Of a stretch of 64,000 nt of DNA, positions 22,564 through 33,900 are shown piece by piece. Position numbers and translations under genes: made by a program. Each line of letters starts with the position of its first letter. Position 1 is the stretch's first letter. The DNA is taken from assembly GCA_032622095.1 (NCBI GenBank), contig CP136061.1, positions 50,667,762 to 50,731,761 of the forward strand, in the 5' to 3' direction. Below the pieces are notes generated by a model that was given only the letters and a program-made list of their open reading frames with translations, searched no databases and was not told the DNA's origin. The stretch is from Siphonodentalium dalli (taxonomy: Eukaryota > Mollusca > Scaphopoda > Gadilida > Siphonodentaliidae).

Positions 22564-23029
22564 ACACTGTTTCAGCTATGTTAAATAATATCCTCTTTAT
22601 TATGAGTGAGTGCTAGAGGTTTTGTGTAATTTCACATAATATTATGTACATACTCATGATATAAACACATTTTTAACCATAATGGCTGATAATGGCCTAT
22701 TTGTTGATGTGGAAATATTTATCGATTAAATATATGTTGAATATATAGTTAACTTGTCAATTTTTGTCCTGCAAAATGTTCAGGAAATCAGCTCGGTCCA
22801 TCTGAGCATCATTGCATCAAGTTAATGTGAGTATTCTCTGATGGAATGTAATATCTACTATGTGTTTCAAATAGATGCATGGAAAATATGTACAGTTCCT
22901 GGTCAAATTATAATTTGATCTGAGTCCTCTGTTTAGCCATCTGTCTGTCCATCCGTCCATTTGCTTTTGGTTTCAGGATGATAACTTTAGATAGTCTCAA
23001 CTGAATGGGATGAAAATGTGTGCTTGAGT
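22564..23029. other. Intergenic, nothing recognised
   Basis: AT-rich. No coding match. Confidence 0.45.
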
Positions 23030-23037
23030 AGAACCCA

Positions 23038-23474
23038 TGAACCTGCAAATAGTGTGTCATTTGCAAAATAAGGTCCGCAGAGGGTGAATTAATGATGCTA
23101 TCCCACACAGTAGGCTAGCATAACCAAATTCACCCTCTGGGAACCTCATTCTGCTTTGGCCACAACTGCTATGGCAGACATAGGACAGATTGAAGTTCCC
23201 CAGTTGAAGTTGGTGATGTTCACTCATTTGCCACCTTGATTATGCATTATAACTTCTGCAAATTAGGGGATATAGAAACTGAACAGAAAGGAAATATTAA
23301 CTTAAAACAAAGTTAATTTGATACTACAGATACTTCCCAGAAGATGAGGCCTAAGCAGAATGAGGTTACCAGAGGATGAGTTTGGTGACACCAGACCACC
23401 TTGCAGGATAGCGTCACTAAATTTACCCTTTGGGGACCTCATTCTGCAAATCACAGACACTATTTGCAGGCCTG
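23038..23474. mobile_element. Family B hAT-like MITE, long form
   Basis: Two hairpins and the long-form spacer. The left end has decayed to TGAACCTGCAAATAG. Flanking 8-mers AGAACCCA (23030-23037) and AGAACCCC (23475-23482) agree at 7 of 8. Confidence 0.87.
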
Positions 23475-23779
23475 AGAACCCCATGAATCGAATTTGGGTA
23501 AAATCTGATTACATTTAGAGATTGCGCTTAAATGTATGTAGCGCAATAAGACTTGCTGAACAACACAGGAGGCATAATGAGCTTACTGTTATGTTCAGGA
23601 AGACAGCTTTTGAATAATCCAGTAGGCATAACTCATGAAAAACATTACGAGTAGGAATGGTTTTTGAATTCATCTCTGATTCATGAGTAGACGCTATGAT
23701 ACAAATTTGATCAAAATTTGAGAGTTATCGTGCTTCCGGTGTGACACGAACAGACAGATGCCCACTGTCCTTTATCAAA

Positions 23780-23935
23780 CCATTGGATGATTGATTGTTT
23801 ATTTGTACAATATTTACAAACATAATGGTAACAATGAAATATTCAGAAATGAACATGGTTTTATTGTACAGGACATTACACAACATTACCACAACATAAT
23901 TATGATTTAAAGAGTGTTTCATTCAGACACGTTGC
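23780..23935 (-). repeat. Probable LINE 3' UTR remnant
   Basis: On the - strand it reads TGTAAATATTGTACAAATAA followed by CAATCAATCATCC, the style of 3' UTR and short-tandem tail seen in molluscan LINEs. No coding part remains. Confidence 0.4.
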
Positions 23936-24065
23936 ATCTTTCACACTCTATGGAGAGATTCTACCTTTCAAATCTAACAAGATGTTGCACCTTTGGTGCT
24001 TGGATACCTCCATTGTGCCAATTAAAACATGGGCAGGACGGAAACCAAATTTAAAAAGATATATG

Positions 24066-24600
24066 ACGGACAAAAATTAAACATTTTCAGATGAAAAAGA
24101 GGGATAACTCTTGAACAGAAAATGCGTACAACATAACTGAACCTTTCTTTTGAAAGCCCCTCCTGATGCAAAACCTCCATATAAAATTTCAACAGAATCC
24201 AATAACCCATGGTTGACATATGAGCAGATGGATGGATATCCAACATATTCAGATAAACAAAAGAGGGATAACTCTTGAATGTAAAATGTGAACAATGTCA
24301 ATAAACCCTCGTTTTGAAAGCCCTCCTGATGCCAAACCTGCATACCAAATTTCATCGAGATCCGATAAGTGGCGATGACCCATGGTTGAGATATATGAGC
24401 GGATGGATGGAAATCCAGCATTTTCAGATAAAGGGGATAATGAGCACAACATAATGAACATTCTTTTGAAAGCCCTGATACCCTGATGCCAAACCTGTAT
24501 ACCAAATTTCATTGAGATCCAATAACCCACGGTTGATCGGACGAACGCATGTAATCCAGTATATCTCCTATCTTTTTGGATGGGGGTATAATTACACAGA
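24066..24600 (-). repeat. Tandem dispersed repeat (three diverged units of about 180 bp)
   Basis: Phrases CCTGATGCCAAACCTGCATA, TTTCATCGAGATCC, CCATGGTTGAGATATATGAG and GATAACTCTTGAA recur in the same order three times. Open frames of 131 and 142 codons on the - strand follow this periodicity and are not evidence of a protein. A further relative seeds the minisatellite at 32105. Confidence 0.65.
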
Positions 24601-25009
24601 CCAACCACTGGACCAACACATTTATTTATGGTATGAAAGGACATTATTTAATCTTCTATTGTTACAGTGTAACAACTTATATTGAAGATGGCAACTCGGT
24701 CTGAATTGGTGGAAATTACTATTTCAAAATGGATTTTACCTCAATTTGTAAAAAAAAATATTGAAAAGTTGGAATTTAACAGGTTTGGAGAACTCAAGAA
24801 ATTTGTATAAAGAGATAGATACGTCTGTTTAAATGTTATATATTTTTATTGTATCAGTAATGGTTAGAAGCTCGGTGTTGTAATGCATCATGTGCGTAAT
24901 TGATAAAACACAGACAACACAATATGAAAGATGCAACGCTATCGATATCATTAGAACACTGCTTTATCTCTAGGACTTTTAGGCCACGACTGACGATCTT
25001 ATCCATGAC

Positions 25010-25365
25010 CTGTTAACCACCTCGGCTGAGGCTCGGCAACAGGGGACATCCTTAAAAGGAAACCCTTTCACCGAGAGTTAGGAAGCGTATCAGTCTGAAC
25101 ATGTCCACTACCTACGAAATTCCTCATCCGCCATTCTGGAAACATCACAATGCACTTTCTCCAAAATTGCATCTGCGACCATACGATTACTGGTACTGGT
25201 GTATATATATATGTCAGAGTTATGGAGGCACGGACTCAGTATGAGTGTTCATTGCTTCATATATGTGCTTAATTCAGTGAGCATGAACAAATTCTCATTT
25301 CTTATCGAAATGGCCATGTATCCATCTGAATGAATGGCACCTTGAGATGTCCCTCAACTCAGATC
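25010..25365. repeat. Segmental duplicate, empty-site copy
   Basis: Diverged direct duplicate of 25457-25617 plus 26063-26250. Shared blocks include TTAACCACCTCG, GGACATCCTTA, AGCGTATCAGTCTGAACATG and TATGGAGGCACGGACTC. This copy lacks the family B element present in the other. Confidence 0.8.
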
Positions 25366-25456
25366 AAGGTTGAAAATCAGTGCCGATTTTCGCCCATGTC
25401 GGGTTCGACCTGCGCCAACCTCATCATGCACAGATTGTAATGATTGCATCCACGAC

Positions 25457-26250
25457 TTAACCACCTCGCCTACAGGGACATCCTTAGAAAGAAGCCCTTT
25501 CACCGAAAGTTTGGAAGCATATCAGTCTGAACATGGGTTCAAATATTGACACAGAACGGATCCTGACATTCTATTAGAACAGCACAATGTACTTCCTCCG
25601 AAATTGCATCTGATCATCAAGCCTGCAAAATAGCGTGTCTGTCATTTGCAGAATGATGTCCCCAGAGGGTGAATTTAGTGACGCTACCCCGCATAGCGGG
25701 CTAGCATCACTAATATACCCTCTGGGGACCTCATTCTGCTAAGGCCCTCAACTGCTATGGCAGACCTGGGATCAGATTGAAGTTCCCCAGTTGAAGTTGG
25801 TGATGTTCACCCATTGGGCACCTCAGTTATGAATTTATCTTCTGCAAATTAGGGGATATAGAAACTTCCTAGAAGGGAAAAAGTAACTAAAAACAATGTT
25901 AATTTGATACTATAGATACTTCCCAGAAGATGAGGCCTAAGCAGAATGAGGTCTCCAGAGGGTGAATTTGGTGATGCTAGCCCGCTGTGCGGGATAGCAT
26001 CACTAAATTCACCCACTGGGGACCTTATTCTGCAAATGACAGACACACTATTTGCAGGCTTGGTGACCATATACGATTACTGGTATATATATATACTAAT
26101 TATGGAGGCACGGACTCCATATGAGTGTTCATTGCTTCATATATACATGTATATGTGCTCAATTCAGTGAGCATGAACAAATTCTCATTTCTTATAGAAA
26201 TGGCCATGTATCGATCGGAGTGGCACATTGAGATGTCACTCAACTCAGAT
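25457..26250. repeat. Segmental duplicate, filled-site copy
   Basis: The second copy of the block at 25010-25365, interrupted at 25618-26062 by a family B element. Sequence on each side (AAATTGCATCTG on the left, ATACGATTACTGGT on the right) is contiguous in the first copy. Confidence 0.8.
25618..26062. mobile_element. Family B hAT-like MITE, long form in a duplicated host block
   Basis: Ends CAAGCCTGCAAAATAGCGTG and inverted GCAGGCTTG, with two hairpins and the long-form spacer. Right flank GTGACCAT and left flank CTGATCAT both resemble the single GCGACCAT of the empty copy at about 25184-25191. Confidence 0.92.
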
Positions 26251-26571
26251 TTTAATTCAAAGTGATATTTCTCCTCCGGGTAAGTAGGTGGCTATACATG
26301 TATTGTGAAGACAAATATTTTCTTTATAAATTTATTCAAACATGTATGTAACAATAAATATACAGATATTTACAGGCAACATATCTCATCCCTAATTGCT
26401 TAGCACAATGAAAGGCAACAAACTGAACACCCGGTTGGAAAACAAAACCAGGTGATTATGGTATAATAAATTCTCAGTTGACCTGGTTCAACTTCAGGTA
26501 GTCCCAAGGTTTAAATAATTTTGAGATTTTATAAACATTAGTAGATTTATATTCTCTGTGCTGAGAACTGG
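26251..26571. other. Intergenic, nothing firm
   Basis: AT-rich. TTTATTCAAACATGTATGTA near 26330 could be a LINE 3' end on the - strand, but this is too weak to call. Confidence 0.35.
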
Positions 26572-27257
26572 GTATATTATTATACAATTATCGCATTATT
26601 TCGAGGTTGACAATTCCTCGTGTCAACCAAGAAACAATGCGATAACTGTTTTATTATATGAAGCACACTTTGATTGGACAAGACAGTGTGACGTTGAACG
26701 TCGCTGGGAAAACCTGATCTATTTCCAGGTCTGATAATAAGTTTTATTATATGACCATTACTTTCTACTCCAAATCCCATAGTAAATTGCCATGCCTAAT
26801 TATGAATAATTCCCAATGTCCACTGCTCCTTTTATACCTTTTATAGCGCCACAGGTTAATATAACGCTCAGCAGGTTAATATAACATTCCGCTGACTCTT
26901 ACTATAAATAGATCTGGGTTTTCCCTACGCGCTAAATGTGACAGCCAATGACGTTGCGTACATTACGAATGGGGAATCTTGAAACTAGGTAGCCTGGTAC
27001 GCATACGACTGACTCGCTTTGAAAATGAAAGAGAAGTGTTTATCATTTATCATATCTGAGTAGATTTCCCTTGCATTTGATATAATCGCCCGTCATATAA
27101 TAAAACAGTTATTGCATTCCTCCTTGGTTAACATAAGGAATTATCAACCCTCGGAAGTTGATATTCACCGCGGCCTTCGGCCTTGGTGAATATCAACTTC
27201 CTCGGGTTGATAATTCCTTCTGTTAACCTCGGAGGAATGCAATAATTGTATATTATA
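26572..27257. repeat. Element J: TIR element of about 690 bp with hairpin
   Basis: The left arm TATTATACAATTATCGCATT matches the inverse of the right end (TAATATACAATTATTGCATT), continuing into CGAGGTTGAC/GAGGTTAAC. A strong hairpin at 27113-27236 has arms GGAATTATCAACCCTCGGAA. No coding content. Confidence 0.6.
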
Positions 27258-27751
27258 TGTTAACCTCTGAAGTATCTGACGTCACTCAAAACTGTTATTA
27301 ACCTGTTGTTTCATTAATGAGGTGAACATCTTTAGATATCTCTTTTTCTTTCTTTACGTTTTAACATAGGAATTGGGGAAAGAAACTTATGGTCATATAA
27401 TAATTGCCTATAACAGGTCAGCCACATCCTGAATTTGACTATTATAGTTATATTCGATTATAATAGGTAAATATGGATATCTTCATTTTGGGATTTCGAT
27501 ACAACATCATATTTCACAAAAAAATTATTTAAAAACAGTGTCTTTCTAAATCGGTACCATGTTTTTTTATGTGAGAAAATAACATGTCTGGATCCATGTG
27601 ATTGATTAATCTTGATAATATGTCTAAATATTATTATGGAGGAGCGACTGTGTATTCATGTTTATGCCATATAGAAAGGTACGATTATTAAATAAAATAA
27701 GTTGGTGCAAAACAGGTTTGGTCTGGATACTGTTCAGGTGCTTCAATATTG
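27258..27751. other. Intergenic, nothing recognised
   Basis: AT-rich. No coding match. Confidence 0.45.
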
Positions 27752-28007
27752 TTATCCCTTCCATATCTGGAACTTCCTGAAATTTTTTGAAAACCCTGTG
27801 CCAATGCATTCTCTTATATATGCGAGTCTCCCATATAGGAGCCTTGCTTATATTAGAGAATACATTGGCCTAATAATATTTACCTTGACATTGTAAGCCA
27901 GTGCATTCTCTTATATATGTGAGGCTTCCTGGGAGACTTGCATATATAAGCACTGGCACCGGATATTTAATGCTGCACCAGCGCAGCTCCCGTCATGAAG
28001 GGGTTAA
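27752..28007. mobile_element. Family A' MITE, copy 4
   Basis: Left end TTATCCCTTCCATATCTGGA and right end GCTCCCGTCATGAAGGGGTT closing on TTAA. Hairpins lie at about 27797-27870 and 27896-27958; the second is missing its loop and part of an arm. Confidence 0.8.
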
Positions 28008-28560
28008 CAGTGCAATGTGGCTGTACACTGGATGCGCTATCCCATAATTTCCACAAAAACAGAGATTTCACATGTCTAATTAACTATCATAGGTTTGAAT
28101 AATACTATTAATATAATAGTTAAATCGAGGTTGTGCCTCACCTGTTCATATAGAATATGACAGCTTTCATCTTGAAGTTCAGATATTTATATTGTGAATT
28201 GTTGGGTTCGTAGACGACACTGAATCTCCTTGTTAATCTAATTTGACAATGCAAATAATATGCGAATAATGAGACAATCATATGCTTTCAGATGAAAAAT
28301 AATGAGTACAAGAAGTAACCAATGTGGTTAACATGATTAAAGTAAACAAATGTGATTATTTCTCATGAGAAAATAATTAAAATTCTGCAAGAAATCAGAT
28401 TATTCACACTGATTATCTGGAAATGGCAAGGTAATATCGCAAAATGCTACAATTAATGGGTTAGATACTCAAGCCTCCAAACTGGAAACACTTTAACAAA
28501 TTTTGAAATGAACAATTCTGAAAGCATTTTTGCATTCTGATAAAACAACACAACTGGTGT
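28008..28560. other. Intergenic, nothing recognised
   Basis: AT-rich. No coding match or repeat recognised. Confidence 0.45.
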
Positions 28561-28564
28561 AAGC

Positions 28565-28860
28565 CTGATTGTAGTGTGCCTGTCATTCGCAGAATGAGGC
28601 CCCCAGAGGGTGAATTTAGTGACTCTATCCCACGTAGTGGGCTATCATCACCCTCTTGGGACCTCATTCTGCATGGCCTCATCTGCTATGGCTGAATATT
28701 GTGATGTTCATCCATTGGGAATCTCGATTATGCATTGGGCCATCTGCCAATTTGGGGATATAGAGAAATTAAACTAAAAAAGAAATAGAATCTTAAGTCA
28801 CTAAATTCACCCACTGGGGACCTCATTCTGCAAATGACAGACACACAATAATCAGACTTG
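28565..28860. repeat. Family B, degraded long form
   Basis: Retains GTGTGCCTGTCATTCGCAGA, one hairpin, part of the spacer and the right end CTCATTCTGCAAATGACAGA, with internal deletions. Confidence 0.7.
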
Positions 28861-29488
28861 AACTGGTGATGACATGACTGGCTTGAATGTGTGAGAGTGG
28901 ATAGCATTATCAATTTATCATATATCATTGGAACACTTGTCTGAAATCTATTTCACATAGCTAATTTTCCTGTCAATAGTTGACTACATGTAAAATAAAA
29001 ATTATTTGTTGTACATGTATTAGAATAAATTATGTTGAAAGAGTGCTCAGTGATTTTGGTCACCATGTGTATATTTTATATGTATCGATATATAATTTTG
29101 CACGGTATATTGATACCGATAACTGGAAATTTATTGCCCATTCCCTCAGATATACTGAGACCTGAAATGCTGGAGTTTTTTTGGATGACAGACAAATGCA
29201 TTGATTGTGCTTTGAATAATCTTTTCAAATATGCATAATACTAATTTTTATACATATTCAAACCAGTAATGCCCCTTTAAAAACATGAAACATTAACAAT
29301 TCCTCAGCCCACATTTCACCACAACCTCATACAACATCAAGTAATAGCACAGGAAGTAAACCACAAGTTAAAGGTGCAGCTTTAGCGAGTCAAAAGGCGT
29401 AATGTGGCGTAAACAGGGCTGGCACATCATGTATTCAACTATTCAAAAATTGACATTTTATAAATTTAATAGATGAGGTATCACCTAA
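28861..29488. other. Intergenic, nothing recognised
   Basis: AT-rich. Overlapping short open frames near 28980-29238 have no recognised product. Confidence 0.4.
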
Positions 29489-29705
29489 TACAGTAATGCC
29501 CTAAGTAATCGACTCCTTAAACACAGCAGAATTATGGGTAACTTTTCATGATTTAGGCAGAAATATGGCTTGTTGCCATTCATCGGAAAGCTCTCGGGGA
29601 GAGCTTTCCGATGAATGGCAATAAGCCATATTTCCAACTAAATCATGAATAGTTACCCATAATTCTTCTGTGTTTAAGGAGGTGATTACTTAGGGCATTA
29701 CTGTA
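29489..29705. mobile_element. Family C palindromic MITE, full length
   Basis: 217 bp with TACAGTAATGCCCTAAGTAA ends and a turn at AGCTCTCGGGGAGAGCT. The arms differ at only a few positions. Confidence 0.88.
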
Positions 29706-29861
29706 CAAAATAGTTTGGTTTTATAACCAAATTAACATGAAAGTTTATGTCTTTGAGCATTCACATCTTGACGGTTGAATGAATCTGTGACCTGCTAATG
29801 TCTCTCACAGAGGTATACTTTTGTGATTATTGAATAACATAGTCTCAGGCACAATGTTGCA

Positions 29862-29942
29862 GAACATTTTATATGGATTGAACATTTTATATGGATTGAA
29901 CGTTTTAATGGATTGAACATTTTATATGGATTGAACATTTGG
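29862..29942. repeat. 20-bp tandem repeat, four units
   Basis: Unit TTTTATATGGATTGAACA, with one shortened unit. Confidence 0.75.
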
Positions 29943-30148
29943 AATTCATGATGAGCCAGATCAGGTGACAGATTGATTATCTGATAAATCCATGTGAATA
30001 ATTTTCTTCTGCGAGAGATGTGAATGCACTGTGCCATTGCTGGTAATCAGCTGTTTCTATGTTTTGAAAATTTGAATTGAGCAGATGTTCATCCAAGTTA
30101 CATATAAACATTGGTAAAACATGCTTTGAAGCATATTCTGGTGCTACA

Positions 30149-30412
30149 TTAACCTTTTCTACACTAAATACTCATTGATGAGTAGTTGAAATGTTCAGAT
30201 AATAAAGTCAACAAACGACCAAAGGCCATTAAACTTATTATATGAACATTTCCCATCCGTGAATATGAATAATACTGCTCTTGTATTATCTGTTCGTATG
30301 TCTCTTGTCTGCATTTATTTCCTGAACACCCTCCAAATGAAAGATAAAGCATCCCAATAAATACTATAATAACTGAATGGGAGAATCCATTTAGTATAGA
30401 AACAGCTAAAAC
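30149..30412. mobile_element. Family F element, single-end copy
   Basis: The left end TTAACCTTTTCTACACTAAA and the internal CTCATTGATGAGTAG hairpin are followed by an inverted TTATTATATGAACATTTCCC block. The right end TTTAGTATAGAAACAG has decayed. Same order as 36340-36619. Confidence 0.7.
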
Positions 30413-30469
30413 CATTTAGATGATCTAGAAGAAAAAAAGATCAAGTATAGAAATTTTTGCTAGACCTCT

Positions 30470-30684
30470 TTAACCCTTTCAGTGCCAAGTTCGATTTTTG
30501 TATCAACCCATATTTCCTTGATCATTTTTCAAATTAATTGATTATAATAATGTGATACATTGATGGAAAGAGCTCTTAGAGCTCTTTCCATCAATGTATC
30601 ACATTATTATAATAAATAAATTTGAAAAATGATCAAGGAAATATGGGTTGATACAAAAATCGAACTTGGCACTGAAAGGGTTAA
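30470..30684. mobile_element. Family E perfect palindrome MITE
   Basis: TTAA-flanked. Left arm TTAACCCTTTCAGTGCCAAG, right arm its inverse, meeting at GAAAGAGCTCTTAGAGCTCTTTC, given here in two blocks: GAAAGAGCTC then TTAGAGCTCTTTC. The arms match almost without error over about 100 bp each. Single copy in the window. Confidence 0.9.
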
Positions 30685-30696
30685 GAACTATAGACC

Positions 30697-30702
30697 TTTA
30701 TT
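30697..30702 (-). promoter_or_regulatory. Candidate CHMP2B polyadenylation signal
   Basis: AATAAA on the - strand, 157 nt past the CHMP2B stop and only 13 nt before the palindrome at 30470-30684. It is the nearest canonical signal I found. Confidence 0.5.
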
Positions 30703-30858
30703 CAGTTATGATTTTAGATGCAAAGGTGATAGTGTTGAAGGGAGTTTGTTTTATGATAGCCGAAAATTCACGAACTTCAGTTTTCTAGATAACAGGAGGA
30801 ATAACTCCTACTGGCGGTTATGTGTGGACTGGGATCAGAACTAACAGGAAGGAGAATG

Positions 30859-30969
30859 CTATAAATCTTTGAGAGCGGCGAGTTGTTTTTCTATATCCGT
30901 ATCGGAAACTCCTTTTGATGTTGACTGTTCTCCCAATGCACCTCTCTGTGCAGTTGGGGCACCTATCAT
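30859..30969 (-). CDS. CHMP2B: CHMP2B exon 8 with MIT-interacting motif
   Basis: Encodes MIGAPTAQRGALGEQSTSKG and VSDTDIEKQLAALKDL, then TAG at 30861-30859. Confidence 0.96.
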   Translation of the reverse strand: MIGAPTAQRGALGEQSTSKGVSDTDIEKQLAALKDL

Positions 30970-33900
30970 CTGAAATACAAATAATTATATTTATTACATG
31001 CCTGTTCCTGAAACACACTGTTCCATCATCTTTTTCAAGTGACATGCGTGTAGAATCAGATGATGTCAACATCACATGACAATGATGTTCGCCTGGACCA
31101 TGAAACCGGAACTATTGTAAATCATCATCACACATGACAAGCCGTGTCTCTTATTAGCACTGAATAAACTATGCAAGTGTTTTTACTTCAATTAATGGAT
31201 TCTAGGATGCGTTGCATGTAATAAACGCAGAACGACACGTGTGTGAATGGGTTTATCGATACAGAACTTGTGCCATATGCCTCTCGTTTTATCCTTCTGC
31301 AATAGCACTCATATGGTATCGACAACTTTTATAAGGTTCAGGAAAAGTTATCAAGATGCAATCTGATAGCATTAGTATCGATGGATGGAGGGGTTACTAG
31401 TATTTATTGCGATGGTGTTTACATAACTAATCCTCTGTTGGTGAGCCTTCTGATGAAGCAACCCTTCTAAGATTGAAAGTATTCCTGATGCCGAACATCC
31501 ATATCAAAATTCAACTTTATTGACTGACTTTATTGATGTTTGTCATGATACGTAACAAAATACTGACAACAACAAACAGGTATAAATACTGACAAATAAT
31601 ATGCATGTTTAAATACCTAATATTTATAATAATATTTGAATTTAGGAATTATTAGATGACCTGATATTCAGTGATTGTTCGATAAAACTTCATGTATATC
31701 TTGTATCACTAGATGATTCTGGACAAAGAATACTTTGCAAAAGTTGCATTGATGTATCTGAGTTTGGGACTAAGCTCTGAAAATCCAATTCTATACCCAT
31801 TTTATCTATCAGATTTGTTCTTTGTTAGCAGTTTTCTTACAAAATAAAAAGAAATGTTCTGCTGTCTTACATTCTTTACAAATGCAATCTTTAATATCTG
31901 GAATGGATTGTTTTCGTCTATCCTTCTCAATTGCTAGAAAATGAGCACTTATTGTAAATGCTGTTAAATATCTTGTATTTGATTTTGATATTCTAAAATT
32001 TACGATTGGATAACCCATGGCTGAGATATATATATGTCCGGATGGACAGAAAACCACTATATCCAGATAAAAAAGAAAACTTGAACAATGTCTTTAAGGC
32101 CCCATTAACCCATGGTTGAGATATATATGTGTCCAGACAAACTCAATCCAATATACCCCCCCCCCCTCATTAACCCATGGTTGAGATATATATGTGCCCA
32201 GACAAACTCAATCCAATATACCCCCCCCCCCCTCATTAACCCATGGTTGAGATATATATGTGCCCAGACAAACTCAATCCAATATACCCCCCCCCCCCCT
32301 CATTAACCCATGGTTGAGATATATATGTGCCCAGACAAACTCAATCCAATATACCCCCCCTCATTAACCCATGGTTGAGATATATATATGCCCAGACAAA
32401 CTCAATCCAATATACCCCCCCCCCCCCTCATTAACCCATGGTTGAGATATATATGTGCCCAGACAAACTCAATCCAATATACCCCCCCCCCCCCCCCATT
32501 AACCCATGGTTGAGATATATATGTGCCCAGACAAACTCAATCCAATATACCCCCCCCCCCCCCCTCATTAACCCATGGTTGAGATATATATGTGCCCAGA
32601 CAAACTCAATCCAATATACCCCCCCCCCCCCCCCCCATTTTTCCTCTAAAAGTGGGGTATAATTATTAGAGATGTTGATATAATCAGACATACTTTCCCT
32701 GAGATCTCGATGCCAATTTCATCTAAAACTTGGTTAACAATTGCATCCTCTTCTTCCTCGTCACCTGATTCTGTCAAGATGTCATCTAGTGTATCGTTTA
32801 CTGTAAAAGAATGAAATAAAAACTATATATACATTGATTAGTGTATTGTTTACATGAAAAGAATGAAATAAAAACAAGATATATACATTGATTAGTGTAT
32901 TGTTTATATGAAAAGAATGAAATAAAAACTATATATACATTGATTTAGTGTATTGTTTACATGAAAAGAATGAAATAACTATATATACATTGCTCAGTGA
33001 CAAGCTTTGACACACTGGGAAACATAACTTATTCTCTATAAAAAAAATTTAAGGCCCTGAAAATCACGAATTAGGATTGAATCAAAACTCAAATCGATTC
33101 AACACTATGGAGGAAGAAATAGATAAATCTCACTGAAATAATTGTACATGTAAATAGAATCAAATTAATGTCAATCATTAAGATAATCTAAAGTCTGTGA
33201 TTATAAAGTGCCATGAATTCATGACTTCTAATTTATGTTGATTACACATCATATCAAAATATATATAATGACCATTTTATAATGTATGCGCTGTGCATGT
33301 CCGTATTTAGTGATTTACGATAACCCAGTGGTGTTTTTTTCTGCTTATTTTGTGGGACCAAGTCTCGATACAACCTGAATCCGGGTCAAAGGATTCAAAT
33401 AGGATCAAATCAATGTGGCGGATTCAAATAGGATCAAATCAATGTGGCGGATTCAAATAGGATCAAATCAATGTGGCGGATTCAAATAGGATCAAATCAA
33501 TGTGGCGGATTCAAAGAGAATCAAATCTCAAACGGACCATGTTCACTTTATGTTAATCAGGAACAATAACTCATGTTATCATGTGGTTATAATAACCCTT
33601 TACCCAACAAACCGGCCAAAACCGGCCAAATAAAGCTTCAACAGCCTAAAATATCTTCGGTCTGTCTCAATAGAACCATACAAATATGGATATCATTGGA
33701 ACCGGCTCCTTGACCACATTGTGATAGTTATGCCCTGTGCCAATGCATTCTCTTATATATGCGAGTCGACCATAGGTCGCCTCGCATATATAAGAGAATG
33801 CATTGGCATTTTTTCTTACATTCTTTAACAATTTTATAATTTTTAATGTGTTAAGCCAATGCATTCTCTTATATATGCGAGGCGACCTATGGTCGACTCG

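Noticed and set aside
24022-24644. Overlapping - strand open frames up to 142 codons
   Set aside because: They follow the periodicity of a dispersed tandem repeat and share the same phrases; no protein family is recognisable.
32112-32691. Proline- or glycine-rich open frames on both strands
   Set aside because: Products of the 65-bp minisatellite with poly-C tracts.
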